Positions 37,063-46,466 of a DNA stretch of 64,000 nt are shown here, in pieces. Each line of letters starts with the position of its first letter. Positions within the stretch are counted from its first letter, which is position 1. The translations under genes were made by a program, and so were the position numbers. Under the pieces are notes generated by a model. That model was not told the origin of the DNA and did not search any database. It saw only the letters and a list, made by a program, of their open reading frames with translations. Source of the stretch: Endozoicomonas sp965198415 (GTDB lineage Bacteria; Pseudomonadota; Gammaproteobacteria; Pseudomonadales; Endozoicomonadaceae); NCBI GenBank assembly GCA_965198415.1, contig CBDAPN010000032.1, positions 1,178,001 through 1,242,000 of the forward strand, in the 5' to 3' direction.

Positions 37063-38040
37063 TTAATCCAAAGAAACAACCGCGTCTGGCAGCTGCACTT
37101 CAACGGCAACCGGCAAGTGGTCGGTGATGGGAATGTTCAGCACATCAAAACGGTTAATAATCAAAGATGGGCTGATAAGAATGTGATCAAGGGAGCGCTT
37201 GGGTTTCCAGCTAGGAAAAGTGTTCTCACCCCAGTGGGCAGCATGGAGAGCCGTGTCTTTCAATGGTGAGTCGTTGAGTAGCTGGTTGGCGTGGGTGTTC
37301 ATGTCCCCCATGAGCACAACGTGCTGATGCTGCTGAACAATATCACGAATGTACGAAAGCTGGATGTCCCGGGTGCGTTTGCTTAAGGCCAGATGCAACA
37401 TCACAATCACCAGCGGTTCTTTCGGGTTGCCAAACCGGGCCACAATGGCGCCCCTGCCCGGAATAAGCCCCGGTAACTTATGATCTTCCAGCGCAAAAGG
37501 CTCAAAGCGGCTGAGTAACCCGTTACTGTGCTGCGCCAGCTTGCCGAGGTTGCGGTTTATTTGATGATACCAGTAGGGAAAGTGGCCTTTCAGGGCGAGG
37601 TATTCCGTTTGATTAATAAAACCACTGCGTATGCTGCCACCATCCGCTTCTTGCAGGGCAACTACATCGAAGTCGGGAATCACTCTGGCGATCCGATCCA
37701 GCGTCCCAAGACGTTTGCCGTGGGGTAGGATGTGCTGCCAGCTTTTGGTCAGGTAATGGCGATACTGCTGAGTGTTAATGCCAACCTGAATATTGAAACT
37801 GAGCAGTTTGAGGGTTTGTTTATTGAGTTGGTCAGGTGTTGCGCTGTCTTTGACGTTGTTAACAAGCCCTGAGCGAAAACGGCTGTGCGCAGAATGAAAG
37901 CGCCGCGAGAGAACGCCTGCAAGTGTTCGAATAGGCATAGTGTTTACCGACTGAGATGAATGGGTAAAACCGGCAGGCCAGCCCGGCAAAGGCTGACTTT
38001 TTTTCGCCACCAGAAGGCTATCTGGGAATGAATGCGCCAC
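37063..38040 (-). CDS. Endonuclease/exonuclease/phosphatase (EEP) family hydrolase
   Basis: 325 residues as the longest frame, with EEP motifs in order: LKLLSFNIQVG, VVALQEADGG, VMLHLALSKRTRDIQLSYI, VVLMGDMNTHAN, SLDHILIS and ITDHLPVAVEV. All metal and catalytic residues (N, E, D, N, D, H) are present. The same gene occurs in Pseudomonas beside dsbA and cytochrome c4. Substrate unknown. The true start is uncertain: the Met at 37938 (MPIRTLAGVL) would remove 34 non-conserved residues. Confidence 0.85.
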   Translation of the reverse strand: MAHSFPDSLLVAKKSQPLPGWPAGFTHSSQSVNTMPIRTLAGVLSRRFHSAHSRFRSGLVNNVKDSATPDQLNKQTLKLLSFNIQVGINTQQYRHYLTKSWQHILPHGKRLGTLDRIARVIPDFDVVALQEADGGSIRSGFINQTEYLALKGHFPYWYHQINRNLGKLAQHSNGLLSRFEPFALEDHKLPGLIPGRGAIVARFGNPKEPLVIVMLHLALSKRTRDIQLSYIRDIVQQHQHVVLMGDMNTHANQLLNDSPLKDTALHAAHWGENTFPSWKPKRSLDHILISPSLIINRFDVLNIPITDHLPVAVEVQLPDAVVSLD

Positions 38041-38103
38041 CCGAACAACCTGCGGGAACCACGGGATTACCTGAACGGGCGCTATTCTCGCACAACCTTA
38101 TGG

Positions 38104-38877
38104 TCAGGAAGATTTTACGCTTTCTTCACGCTCTTGCCTGACCTTGCGTATCAGAAAATCGGCAATCACCGGCATGTTACCCAAAGAGCCAGCCAATCCC
38201 GGTTCAATGACGTAGCGTCCATCAATAATAATGGCCGGCACACCGGACAATTGATAGCCTTTTAATTTTGAAAAAGCCTGCTGCAGCTGGTTGTTAACGC
38301 TAAACGATGTGAACGCCTGATTAAACGCCTCTGGCTCAATGCCAAACTCCCGGTTTAAAAACTCAGCGATGACTTCGCTGTTGTGCAGTTTGTTGCGGCG
38401 GTTTTGAATTTCATTGAAAATGCCAGCGTGTACTTTCTCCTCCAGCCCCATGCTGCGAATTGTGTAGTAAAGCTGGGCATGGGTTTGCCACAGGTTGGGG
38501 CCAAAGAATCCTGGCCTGCGAATGAACTCAACGTCCGCCGACAACGTGTGTTGCCATTGTTCGATGTGTGGCTCCAGCGCATAACAGTGTGGGCAGCCGT
38601 ACCAAAATACCGAAGCCACTTCGATTTTTTCGGCATTGGCGTCTGTTTTTACTGGCTGGGGTAGGACTCGGTAATCCTGTCCGGGCTGGAATAACTGCGG
38701 TATTAGCGGTTGGTGGGAGGATGCAACCGTGGTTGACTTATGACTCGTTGAGTGTTCATGAACTGCATTTTCGGTGACTGCAGCTGCTGGTTCTTTGTTT
38801 GTCAGAGAATTCGCGGTCGCAAGGCTCACACCGAAAAGAAAAATTATGCCAATTATGCCTTTGATTTTTGTGGTCAT
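38104..38877 (-). CDS. dsbA: Thiol:disulfide interchange protein DsbA
   Basis: 257-residue periplasmic oxidase that puts disulfides into exported proteins. A signal peptide (to about residue 22) is followed by an extended Ser/His/Thr-rich linker of about 60 residues, unusual for DsbA, and then the thioredoxin fold with active site CPHC (in YGCPHCYALEPH) and cis-Pro loop GVPAIIIDG. Start ATG 38877 with AAGGAA ahead. It follows cytochrome c4, as in Pseudomonas. Confidence 0.93.
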   Translation of the reverse strand: MTTKIKGIIGIIFLFGVSLATANSLTNKEPAAAVTENAVHEHSTSHKSTTVASSHQPLIPQLFQPGQDYRVLPQPVKTDANAEKIEVASVFWYGCPHCYALEPHIEQWQHTLSADVEFIRRPGFFGPNLWQTHAQLYYTIRSMGLEEKVHAGIFNEIQNRRNKLHNSEVIAEFLNREFGIEPEAFNQAFTSFSVNNQLQQAFSKLKGYQLSGVPAIIIDGRYVIEPGLAGSLGNMPVIADFLIRKVRQEREESVKSS

Positions 38878-38944
38878 CAGGTGTTCCTTTTTTTCATCGT
38901 TATAATCTGTTTGCAAAAATTCAAAAGGGAGTATTTAAGAGCTG

Positions 38945-38981
38945 AACTTTTTGCGAAGTGTTTCGTTCTTCGCAAAAAGTT
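38945..38981. repeat. Perfect 14-bp inverted repeat between cytochrome c4 and dsbA
   Basis: 38945-38958 pairs exactly with 38968-38981 around a 9-base loop. The arms are symmetrical (A-run and T-run at the outer ends), so the T-tract lies inside the stem base. It could work as a terminator on both strands after cytochrome c4, or as a protein site. Confidence 0.8.
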
Positions 38982-39024
38982 GTTGTGCACAGTGAGGCGT
39001 TTTACGGGCAATTGTAATGCGTAA

Positions 39025-39630
39025 TTAACGAAGCCCGCTGATGTAGCTGGAAACGGCGTCCACTTCTTTGTTGCTCATTTTTTCTGCGATGGTTTGCATG
39101 ATCTTCGCATAGCTGCCATTTACCCGAACGCCCTCGCGATAATCACGCAGCTGTTTGGCGGTGTAATCGGTTTTTTGTCCGGCCAATGCGGGGAATCCGG
39201 CAAGAAAGTTGCCTTCGCCATGGGGGTTATGGCAGCTAGAGCAGGCAGGAATGCCTTTTTTGGCATTACCACCCCGATAAAGCGCTTCACCAAGGGAGAG
39301 ATATTTAGGATCAGCAGCGCCTTGAGCCGCCGGTTGACTGGCATAAAATGCAGCTAAGTCGGCGATGTCCTGCTCGCTCAGATTGCCGACAAAGGGCATC
39401 ATAGTTGGCACGGCTCGCTCACCTGCTTTGATTGCGGTGATCTGATCAACCAGATAGCGCTCGCCCTGGCCGGCCAAATTGGGCCAAGCCGCTGTAGCGC
39501 TTACACCAGTCGCACCATGACAGGCAGCACAGTTTGCCGACTTGCTCTTTCCTGCTGCGGCATCCCCTTTGGCAAAGGCTCCGCCTGTTACCCCCAAAGA
39601 AATCATCAGAGTGAGAATGACTTTTTTCAT
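39025..39630 (-). CDS. Dihaem cytochrome c4
   Basis: 201 residues: signal peptide (cleaved near AFA-KGD), then two class I cytochrome c domains with haem motifs CAACH (near residue 34) and CSSCH (near 129) and distal Met candidates in TMMPFVG and SYAKIMQTI. Cytochrome c4 is a periplasmic electron carrier to terminal oxidases. Divergent from engB, the arrangement seen in Pseudomonas. Confidence 0.95.
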   Translation of the reverse strand: MKKVILTLMISLGVTGGAFAKGDAAAGKSKSANCAACHGATGVSATAAWPNLAGQGERYLVDQITAIKAGERAVPTMMPFVGNLSEQDIADLAAFYASQPAAQGAADPKYLSLGEALYRGGNAKKGIPACSSCHNPHGEGNFLAGFPALAGQKTDYTAKQLRDYREGVRVNGSYAKIMQTIAEKMSNKEVDAVSSYISGLR

Positions 39631-39807
39631 TACCTGACCCAGTTACGGCGTTTGCCTCAAATGGCTGTTATTATTCGTCGGACCTGACAGCGTTATATAA
39701 ATTGCAACGATTCGCGTTTTGCAGCTACAGGTGACATGACGGCATGTGCCTCGAACGACGATAGTATAAACTACTCCACCGCTAACCAGCCAGAGCCATC
39801 GGAATAA

Positions 39808-40455
39808 ATGAAAGACCATACCAGACCTTCATTAAATTATCGCCAAGCCACTTTCTTTAAAAGTGCGGCGAAGCTCAGTCAGTGCCCGGAAAATGAAGGT
39901 CGGGAAGTGGCCTTTGCCGGGCGCTCAAATGCCGGCAAGTCCAGTGCCCTGAACACCCTGACCGGCTCTGCCAAACTGGCACGAACCAGTAAAACCCCGG
40001 GGCGAACCCAGCTCATTAATTTCTTTGAAATCCAGTCGGGCGCTTTTTTGGTGGATCTGCCGGGCTACGGTTACGCCAAAGTACCCGAAGCCATGAAAAA
40101 AGAGTGGCAGCACCACATGACAGACTACCTTGAGCGCCGTGAAGCGCTGGCAGGGTTGGTTCTGCTGGTGGATGTACGTCATCCTATGAAAGAGTTCGAC
40201 CAGATGATGCTGAACTGGAGTGTAAGCGCCAATTTACCCCTGCACATACTGCTCACCAAGGCCGACAAACTCAAACAAGGCGCTGCCCGGCAAGTGCTGA
40301 ACAAACTGAGTAAGGAGCTTGAGCGTTTTCCGCAGGTGAGTGTGCAGTTATTTTCTGCCTTGAAGCGCACTGGCGTTGATCAGCTGGCCACGAAGCTGGA
40401 TGAGTGGTTTCTTGCCCCACAGCCTGAAGACGACTGTATTGAGGATGAAGAGTGA
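39808..40455 (+). CDS. engB: Ribosome-biogenesis GTPase EngB (YihA/YsxC)
   Basis: 215-residue TrmE-Era-EngA class GTPase needed for 50S assembly. G1 GRSNAGKSSALN (near residue 41), G2/G3 TPGRTQ...DLPGYG and G4 LTKADKL are all present. The C-terminal tail is acidic. Its stop lies only 4 bases from the stop of the convergent radC gene, so the two transcripts must overlap or end inside each other. Confidence 0.97.
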   Translation: MKDHTRPSLNYRQATFFKSAAKLSQCPENEGREVAFAGRSNAGKSSALNTLTGSAKLARTSKTPGRTQLINFFEIQSGAFLVDLPGYGYAKVPEAMKKEWQHHMTDYLERREALAGLVLLVDVRHPMKEFDQMMLNWSVSANLPLHILLTKADKLKQGAARQVLNKLSKELERFPQVSVQLFSALKRTGVDQLATKLDEWFLAPQPEDDCIEDEE

Positions 40456-40459
40456 GACT

Positions 40460-41107
40460 CTAAACCAGCCCATGCTCAGCCATAGAGAGTATCTCCCCTT
40501 GCCCCACAATCATGTGGTCAAGTACTTGAATATCTACCAGCTGCAGTGCCTCTTTCAGGGTGCGGGTCAGGCGGATATCCGCCTGGCTCGGTTGTGGATC
40601 ACCGGATGGGTGGTTGTGGCACAGGATGAGTGAGGCAGCATTGAGAGTCAGCGCCCGTTTTACTACCTCCCGGGGGTGTACGGTGGCGGCGTTTAAGGTG
40701 CCTTGGAACAGGGTTTCAAGGGCAATAACCCGGTGTCGTGTATCAAGAAACAGGCAGGCAAACGCTTCCCGCTGCAACCCCTGAAAGTTTACCTGCAAAT
40801 ACTTCCGGGTCGTTTCCGGGCTGGTCATCACATTGGCGTGATTTATCTTGTTGCTTAATACCCGTCGGCACAGTTCGAGGATTGCGCTGAACTGCGTCGC
40901 TTTTGCCGGCCCGAGTCCTTTCACCGTTAGCAACTGCTGGTGTTCGGTATTGAGTAGTTTTTCCAGACCGTTGAAGCGCTGGAGCAGATGATCCGCCAGC
41001 TCTATAACATTCATGCCCTGACAACCCGTGCGCAACAACAGCGCCAACAACTCCGATTCAGTCAGTGCCGCAGGCCCAAGGGCCTGAATCTTTTCTCTGG
41101 GAAGCAA
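40460..41107 (-). CDS. radC: RadC/JAB-domain protein
   Basis: 215 residues with helix-hairpin-helix LLTVKGLGPAKATQF near residue 59 and the JAB metal site HPREVVKRALTLNAASLILCHNHPSGDPQPSQAD. The true function of RadC is unsettled. The start is unusual: no ATG or GTG lies in frame between the upstream stop and the domain, and the TTG at 41107 has GGAG 8 bases before it. This leaves out about 13 residues (the D-W-P...E-R part) present in most relatives. Confidence 0.9.
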   Translation of the reverse strand: MLPREKIQALGPAALTESELLALLLRTGCQGMNVIELADHLLQRFNGLEKLLNTEHQQLLTVKGLGPAKATQFSAILELCRRVLSNKINHANVMTSPETTRKYLQVNFQGLQREAFACLFLDTRHRVIALETLFQGTLNAATVHPREVVKRALTLNAASLILCHNHPSGDPQPSQADIRLTRTLKEALQLVDIQVLDHMIVGQGEILSMAEHGLV

Positions 41108-41250
41108 AGTGGATACTCCGGTGTTGTGCTCCCACCAGCTGGCTATTCACTGTTATGATGGGGCAAATTTTCGTGAGTAGTCCATAACTACTCTTCATGA
41201 CTACTCAGACAAAAAATTACCCAATTAATTCCCTGAGGAATTTACAACCT

Positions 41251-42480
41251 ATGATACAGCTGAGCAATAAACGCATTGTCCTCGGTGTTACCGGTGGCAT
41301 TGCCGCCTACAAAAGTGCAGAGCTGATTCGACTGCTGACCAAACTCGGCGCCGAGGTTCGCGTGGTGATGACCAGCGCCGCCTGTGAGTTTATTACCCCT
41401 CTGACCTTACAAGCGCTGTCTCACAACCCAGTGCATCTGGATTTACTGGACACCAAAGCAGAAGCTGCCATGGGGCATATCGAGTTGGCTCGCTGGGCGG
41501 ATGCGGTACTGGTTGCACCGGCAACGGCGGATTTTATTGCACGCTTGGCTTCAGGTCAGGCGGATGATCTGCTCACCACCCTCTGTCTGGCCACCAGCGC
41601 ACCGATCTGTCTGGCTCCGGCCATGAATCAGGGCATGTGGCGCGACACCGTTACGCAACAAAACTGTGAAGAACTGCAAGAGCGTAATATCAAACTATTT
41701 GGCCCCGGTGACGGCAGCCAAGCCTGCGGCGACGTTGGCCCCGGGCGCATGCTGGACCCTGAGCTGATCGTAGAACACACCGCTACGTTATTCTCCAGCG
41801 ACATGTTATCCGGGCTGAAGGTGCTGATTACCTCAGGCGGTACCCGTGAAGAGATTGACCCGGTGCGTTACATCTCCAATCACAGTTCTGGCAAGATGGG
41901 TTACGCTCTTGCCCGGGCTGCGGTGGAAGCTGGGGCGAAAGTCACCGTTATCAGTGGGCCGGTTAACCTAGAGACGCCAGAGCGGGTCACACGAATAGAT
42001 GTAATCAGCGCCCGGGACATGCACCAAGCGGTACACGAGCACATTGAGGATACAGATATTTTCATTGGCTGTGCGGCGGTCAGCGACTATCGCCCGACAG
42101 AAGTGGCCATGGAAAAAATCAAAAAAGACCCGGAAAATAGCAGCGAAACGCTGGATATAAAATTAGTTCGTAACCCAGACATCATCGCCTCGGTCACAAG
42201 CCTTGATGCGCCCCCTTTTGTGGTGGGTTTTGCGGCAGAGACCCACAATGTACTCGGCTATGCTGCCGACAAACTGCGCCGCAAAAAAATGGACTTAATC
42301 GTCGCCAACGATGTGGGGGACGGCGAGATAGGCTTTAGCAGCGACAGCAATGAAGTAACCGTCATTGGCGAAGGGCTCGAAGAGCCGCTACCCAAAGCCG
42401 CCAAAACCGTTATCGCCCGCAAATTGTGGCAAATTGTTGCCCGGCGCTTTGGTCAGTGGAAAAACCAAACCGAAGCTTAA
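41251..42480 (+). CDS. coaBC: Bifunctional phosphopantothenoylcysteine decarboxylase/synthetase
   Basis: 409 residues. The CoaC part (1-185) has RIVLGVTGGIAAYKSAEL, the active-site segment with MGHIELARWADAVLVAPAT, the substrate motif APAMNQGMW and a G-D-G-S-Q-A-C-G loop. The CoaB part has VLITSGGTREEIDPVRYISN and KIKKDPENSSETL. It makes 4'-phosphopantetheine for coenzyme A. The start at 41251 matches the family; the frame is open to 41197. It heads coaBC-dut. Confidence 0.95.
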   Translation: MIQLSNKRIVLGVTGGIAAYKSAELIRLLTKLGAEVRVVMTSAACEFITPLTLQALSHNPVHLDLLDTKAEAAMGHIELARWADAVLVAPATADFIARLASGQADDLLTTLCLATSAPICLAPAMNQGMWRDTVTQQNCEELQERNIKLFGPGDGSQACGDVGPGRMLDPELIVEHTATLFSSDMLSGLKVLITSGGTREEIDPVRYISNHSSGKMGYALARAAVEAGAKVTVISGPVNLETPERVTRIDVISARDMHQAVHEHIEDTDIFIGCAAVSDYRPTEVAMEKIKKDPENSSETLDIKLVRNPDIIASVTSLDAPPFVVGFAAETHNVLGYAADKLRRKKMDLIVANDVGDGEIGFSSDSNEVTVIGEGLEEPLPKAAKTVIARKLWQIVARRFGQWKNQTEA

Positions 42481-42521
42481 CTGAACCCAAAACTGATACC
42501 TAAAAAGAGCAAAGCAATAAC

Positions 42522-42977
42522 ATGCGAACAGTAAAAACCCGTATTCTTGACCCACGCCTCGGTACTGAATTTCCATTGCCACAGCATGCCACGGAAGGTT
42601 CTGCTGGCATTGACCTTAGAGCCTGCCTACACGAACCACTGACCCTCAACCCCGGACAAACCGAACTGTTACCCACTGGCATGGCTATTCACATTGAAGA
42701 CCCAGCATTGGCAGCGATGATTCTGCCACGCTCTGGGCTCGGTCATAAACACGGCGTGGTACTGGGTAATCTGGTGGGGCTAATCGACTCCGACTATCAG
42801 GGGCAACTGATGGTCTCCTGCTGGAACCGGGGCAACACCACCTTTACTGTTCAGCCCGGTGAACGCATAGCACAGCTGATTCTGGTGCCCGTGGTGCAAG
42901 CGAAACTGGAACTGGTTGAAAGCTTTGAAGCAAGCGCCCGTGGCGACGGTGGCTTTGGGCATTCCGGGACGCATTAG
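42522..42977 (+). CDS. dut: dUTP diphosphatase
   Basis: 151-residue trimeric dUTPase, which removes dUTP and supplies dUMP. All five motifs are visible, including GSAGIDLRA, PRSGLGHKHG, GLIDSDYQG, PGERIAQLI and the C-terminal ARGDGGFGHSG that closes over the base. Follows coaBC by 41 bases. In Pseudomonas algC lies between dut and argB; here only 140 bases do. Confidence 0.97.
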   Translation: MRTVKTRILDPRLGTEFPLPQHATEGSAGIDLRACLHEPLTLNPGQTELLPTGMAIHIEDPALAAMILPRSGLGHKHGVVLGNLVGLIDSDYQGQLMVSCWNRGNTTFTVQPGERIAQLILVPVVQAKLELVESFEASARGDGGFGHSGTH

Positions 42978-43117
42978 GAAATTAGCATTGCAAAAAACAG
43001 CGGATACCCCGCAAAGGCGGGACTCCACCACAACACAAAACCTTCGCACAGAAGACGGTACAACCGGATCTGTGACTTCCCTCAACTCAAGCAATGATCA
43101 GCCCCGCAGGAGGAGTA

Positions 43118-44020
43118 ATGGATAAACCTGCTTTGTCCTCTCAGGAGATCGCAACAATTCTGACCGAGGCGCTACCCTACCTACAACGCTATGCCAACAA
43201 AACCGTCGTGGTTAAATACGGCGGTAACGCCATGGAAAATCACGAACTGAAAAACAGCTTCGCTCAGGGCATTGTGCTACTCAAAGCTGTCGGCATCCAT
43301 CCGGTGGTTGTCCATGGCGGCGGACCGCAAATTGGCGAAATGCTCCGGCGATTAAACATCGAGAGTCGTTTTGTACAAGGTATGCGAGTGACGGACTCCA
43401 ATACTATGGATGTCGTACAAATGGTTCTCGGTGGCTTGGTAAACAAAGAGATCGTCACACTCATCAACAATAACGGCGGCCGTGCTGTGGGAGTGACGGG
43501 CAAAGATGGCGGATTTATTCGTGCCAAACGACTCACCGTCACAGAAATGACTCCCGAGGTCACCGCCCACGAAATCATTGATATTGGCCAGGTGGGCGAA
43601 GTCGAAGCCATCGATACCGACATCATCGCCATGCTGCAAGACTCCGACTTCATACCGGTTGTGGCGCCAATTGGGGTGGACGATGAGGGAACATCCTACA
43701 ACATCAATGCCGATCTGGTGGCCGGTCGCCTTGCGGAGGAGCTGGTGGCAGAAAACCTGTTGCTGCTCACCAATACAAAGGGCTTACTGGATAAAAAAAA
43801 CAACTTACTAACCGGGATCAACGAAGAACAAGTTGTAGAGCTTATTGCAGACGGAACTATTTATGGCGGCATGCTTCCCAAGATACAATGCGCCCTCAGT
43901 GCCGTTAGGTGTGGTGTCAAAACGGCCCACATTATTGACGGTCGGGTGCCTCATGCCGTTTTGTTGGAATTACTGACAGATCGCGGCGTGGGCACTCTTA
44001 TTACCGGAAATAGTGTTTAA
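43118..44020 (+). CDS. argB: Acetylglutamate kinase
   Basis: 300-residue amino-acid kinase, second step of arginine synthesis. KTVVVKYGGNAM, VHGGGPQIGEML and the nucleotide part NLLLLTNTKGLLD are present, and GGMLPKIQCALSAV near the C-terminus. The N-terminal helix (ALPYLQRYANKTV) is of the arginine-sensitive hexameric type, so feedback control is likely. Start ATG 43118 directly after AGGAGGAGTA. Confidence 0.97.
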   Translation: MDKPALSSQEIATILTEALPYLQRYANKTVVVKYGGNAMENHELKNSFAQGIVLLKAVGIHPVVVHGGGPQIGEMLRRLNIESRFVQGMRVTDSNTMDVVQMVLGGLVNKEIVTLINNNGGRAVGVTGKDGGFIRAKRLTVTEMTPEVTAHEIIDIGQVGEVEAIDTDIIAMLQDSDFIPVVAPIGVDDEGTSYNINADLVAGRLAEELVAENLLLLTNTKGLLDKKNNLLTGINEEQVVELIADGTIYGGMLPKIQCALSAVRCGVKTAHIIDGRVPHAVLLELLTDRGVGTLITGNSV

Positions 44021-44029
44021 AAATAACAG

Positions 44030-44620
44030 ATGGATATGTCTCAAAAAATTTCTCGCAAGCAGCAGATTCTGGAAGCTCTGGCTCGTATGCTGGAGACCTC
44101 CCCCGGGGCTCGCATCACCACATCGGCTCTGGCTAAAACGGTGGGTGTCTCGGAGGCGGCGCTATACCGCCACTTTCCGAGCAAAGCCAAAATGTTTGAA
44201 TGTCTGATCGATTTCATTGAGGAGGTGCTGTTCTCACGAACTGCGCTGATTATCTCTGAAAATACCCAGGTTAATGATCGCTGCGAAAAAATATTACTTT
44301 TACTGCTTGGCTTTTGTGAAAAGAACCCGGGTCTGACCAGAATTCTAACCGGCGATGCACTGGCAGGGGAAACCGAACGCCTGCGTCTGCGAGTGGTGCA
44401 ACTGTTTGAGCGGTTACAAACACAAATCAAACAAATATTGCGGGAGGCAGAGATCAAAGAAGGCGTCAGACCACAAATGACCGTCAGCGTAACGGCTAAT
44501 TTAATGCTGGCCAGTGCAGAAGGACGAATCGCCCAGTACGTTCGCAGCGACTTCAAAAGACGACCCACAGAAAACTGGAGTGACCAGTGGCTAGTTTTGT
44601 CTGGTGCCCTTTTTCGTTAA
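44030..44620 (+). CDS. slmA: Nucleoid occlusion factor SlmA
   Basis: 196-residue TetR-fold protein that binds specific DNA sites across the chromosome and blocks FtsZ rings over the nucleoid. The helix-turn-helix region ITTSALAKTVGVSEAALYRHFPSK is the near-invariant SlmA form. It starts 9 bases after argB; a second Met at 44036 could also be used. The dut-argB-slmA order is widespread in gammaproteobacteria. Confidence 0.93.
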   Translation: MDMSQKISRKQQILEALARMLETSPGARITTSALAKTVGVSEAALYRHFPSKAKMFECLIDFIEEVLFSRTALIISENTQVNDRCEKILLLLLGFCEKNPGLTRILTGDALAGETERLRLRVVQLFERLQTQIKQILREAEIKEGVRPQMTVSVTANLMLASAEGRIAQYVRSDFKRRPTENWSDQWLVLSGALFR

Positions 44621-44869
44621 ACATTCACGCCCGGTAGAGTGAGTCATAAAAGAGCTTTCACGTTTTGCATTTTATCTTCGCTTGGTGACTGCTCCTCGCC
44701 CTACCGAGGGTATCGTAAAAGCCAAACTTCAACACCAGTGAAGCTTCTTGCTCTGCTAAACAAGCAGTTTCACGGTATTCCATGACAGCCCTCTACGGGC
44801 TGCTTGCTATCCATCACCACCCAAACGGCAAAGCTGCTAGAGAAATTCGCAAGGAAGTAGAAAAATAGA

Positions 44870-46249
44870 ATGTGGTACAAAGAAATAAAGTACTTAATCA
44901 TACTGTCAGCGCCCATTATCGTGACTCAACTGACGAGAACCGCGATGAGTGTGGTTGATATTGTGATGTCTGGTCACTATTCAACTCATGATTTAGCGGC
45001 AGTGTCTCTAGGCACTAGTATCTGGTTTCCGATCTATATATTTGGATACGGCATCATTATGATGCTATCCGCCGATGTAGCAAAACTGAAAGCACGCAAT
45101 GACAAGCAAGGCATCAAGGAGAGCATTAACAACTATCTGTTTATATCGTTACTCCTGTCCGTGCCTATAGTCGCTCTGCTGTTTACTGCGGTCGAATTAC
45201 TTAGCTTCATTGGTGTTGATCAGCAGGTGGTGACGATTACTCATGGGTATGTCACCGCGATGGCTTTTGGTGTTCCAGGCGTTCTGATTTTCAATGTCTT
45301 TCGGTCTCTTTTGCAAGGTTTAGAAGACACCAAAATTGCCATGTACATCTCGACTCTGGGGTTATTAATAAACGTTCCTCTCAACTATATCTTAATATTC
45401 GGTAAAGCTGGTTTCCCAGAGCTGGGAGGGATTGGTGCTGGGGTGACCACCGCTGTAATTAATACACTTAGTGCGTTGTTTCTGGTGCTGTACTTCTATT
45501 TCAAACAAAAGTACCGTGGTTATCGGTTCAGATTATCCTTTCGATTTAGCCCCAAACTACAGCACGTATTTTGGGTTGGGATACCAAGTGGCTTGGCGCT
45601 TTTTGTTGAAATGGTCTTTTTGGATATCGTCGCTTTCGGGGTGGCGCCACTGGGGGCAAATGTCATCGCAACAAACAACATTATGCTCAACATTGCCACC
45701 ATCCTCTTTACTATTTCTTCCGGTATTGCATCTGCGGCAACGGTTCGTATCAGTGCCTTGGCTAACGAAAACAACCCAAAGGCATTGGCTTACTTTGGGC
45801 GGTTGACTCTCAGCTTGGTAGGGGTACTATCTGTGCTGTTAGGCAGCATAATCTGGGTCTACGCAGGGGAAATTGTCGCACTCTATTCCAATGATTCAGT
45901 GATCATCGCCACGGTCACAGGCATTGTTATTTTATTGTGCTTATTCCAGTTTTTTGATTCTCTACAAGCCGCGTTGTCGGGCATACTACGAGGATTGCAT
46001 GAGACAAAAATCGTATTCTATGCGCCCATCTTCGGTTATTGGCTGGTGGGCATCCCGGTTGGCTTTACGTTAGGGTTGACCGACCTGATAACTGAGAAAA
46101 TGGGACTGGAAGGTTTTTGGTGTGGGCTAATCTTGGGGCTGGCAATTAACTCAGCAACTCTATACTTCCTGTACCAAACCAAGCTCAAGCAGCGACATGG
46201 CCAGCAACATCCGCATCTAGCACAGCCAATCCTCGAAAAATTGGATTAA
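44870..46249 (+). CDS. MATE-family multidrug efflux protein (NorM type)
   Basis: 459 residues with 12 predicted membrane helices in two homologous halves. The N-half signature PIIVTQLTRTAMSVVDIVMSG and the matching C-half VGIPSGLALFVEMVF place it in the NorM branch, which exports cationic drugs in exchange for Na+ or H+. Rather A+T-rich compared with argB-slmA. No regulator is adjacent. The 249-base spacer before it shows no convincing gene. Confidence 0.9.
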   Translation: MWYKEIKYLIILSAPIIVTQLTRTAMSVVDIVMSGHYSTHDLAAVSLGTSIWFPIYIFGYGIIMMLSADVAKLKARNDKQGIKESINNYLFISLLLSVPIVALLFTAVELLSFIGVDQQVVTITHGYVTAMAFGVPGVLIFNVFRSLLQGLEDTKIAMYISTLGLLINVPLNYILIFGKAGFPELGGIGAGVTTAVINTLSALFLVLYFYFKQKYRGYRFRLSFRFSPKLQHVFWVGIPSGLALFVEMVFLDIVAFGVAPLGANVIATNNIMLNIATILFTISSGIASAATVRISALANENNPKALAYFGRLTLSLVGVLSVLLGSIIWVYAGEIVALYSNDSVIIATVTGIVILLCLFQFFDSLQAALSGILRGLHETKIVFYAPIFGYWLVGIPVGFTLGLTDLITEKMGLEGFWCGLILGLAINSATLYFLYQTKLKQRHGQQHPHLAQPILEKLD

Positions 46250-46333
46250 CCGTTGGACAGCAGCGTGCGCTCATATTATCAGCTTGAGCTGGCCGAGTTA
46301 TGACCCAAGGCTTAACTGCAATAACCATGGCAG

Positions 46334-46387
46334 GATAAATGACACCCAAAAGTCAGTTCTTAAAAAGTGGGTGTCCTGTAATTGCGC
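46334..46387. repeat. Dispersed hairpin repeat, copy A
   Basis: About 48 bases beginning ATAAATGACACCCAAAA and ending GGGTGTCCTGTAAT, with the inner parts GACACCC and GGGTGTC complementary. Related copies lie at 47048-47104 and 49606-49660. They may be ends of a lost insertion sequence or a small palindromic element. Confidence 0.8.
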
Positions 46388-46466
46388 AACGGAAAGCTGA
46401 ACTCAGCGAAGCATGCTGTTAATCGCATGTTCCAGTCTAAAAATAATGCACTGAAGGAGCACCCTT

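Noticed and set aside
42916..43125. 69-codon frame between dut and argB
   Set aside because: Overlaps the end of dut and the ribosome site of argB; the composition is not protein-like.
44658..44783. 41-codon minus-strand frame (MEYRETACLAEQEASLVLK...) before the MATE gene
   Set aside because: No ribosome site and no known family; it could be an IS scrap, but nothing supports a functional gene.
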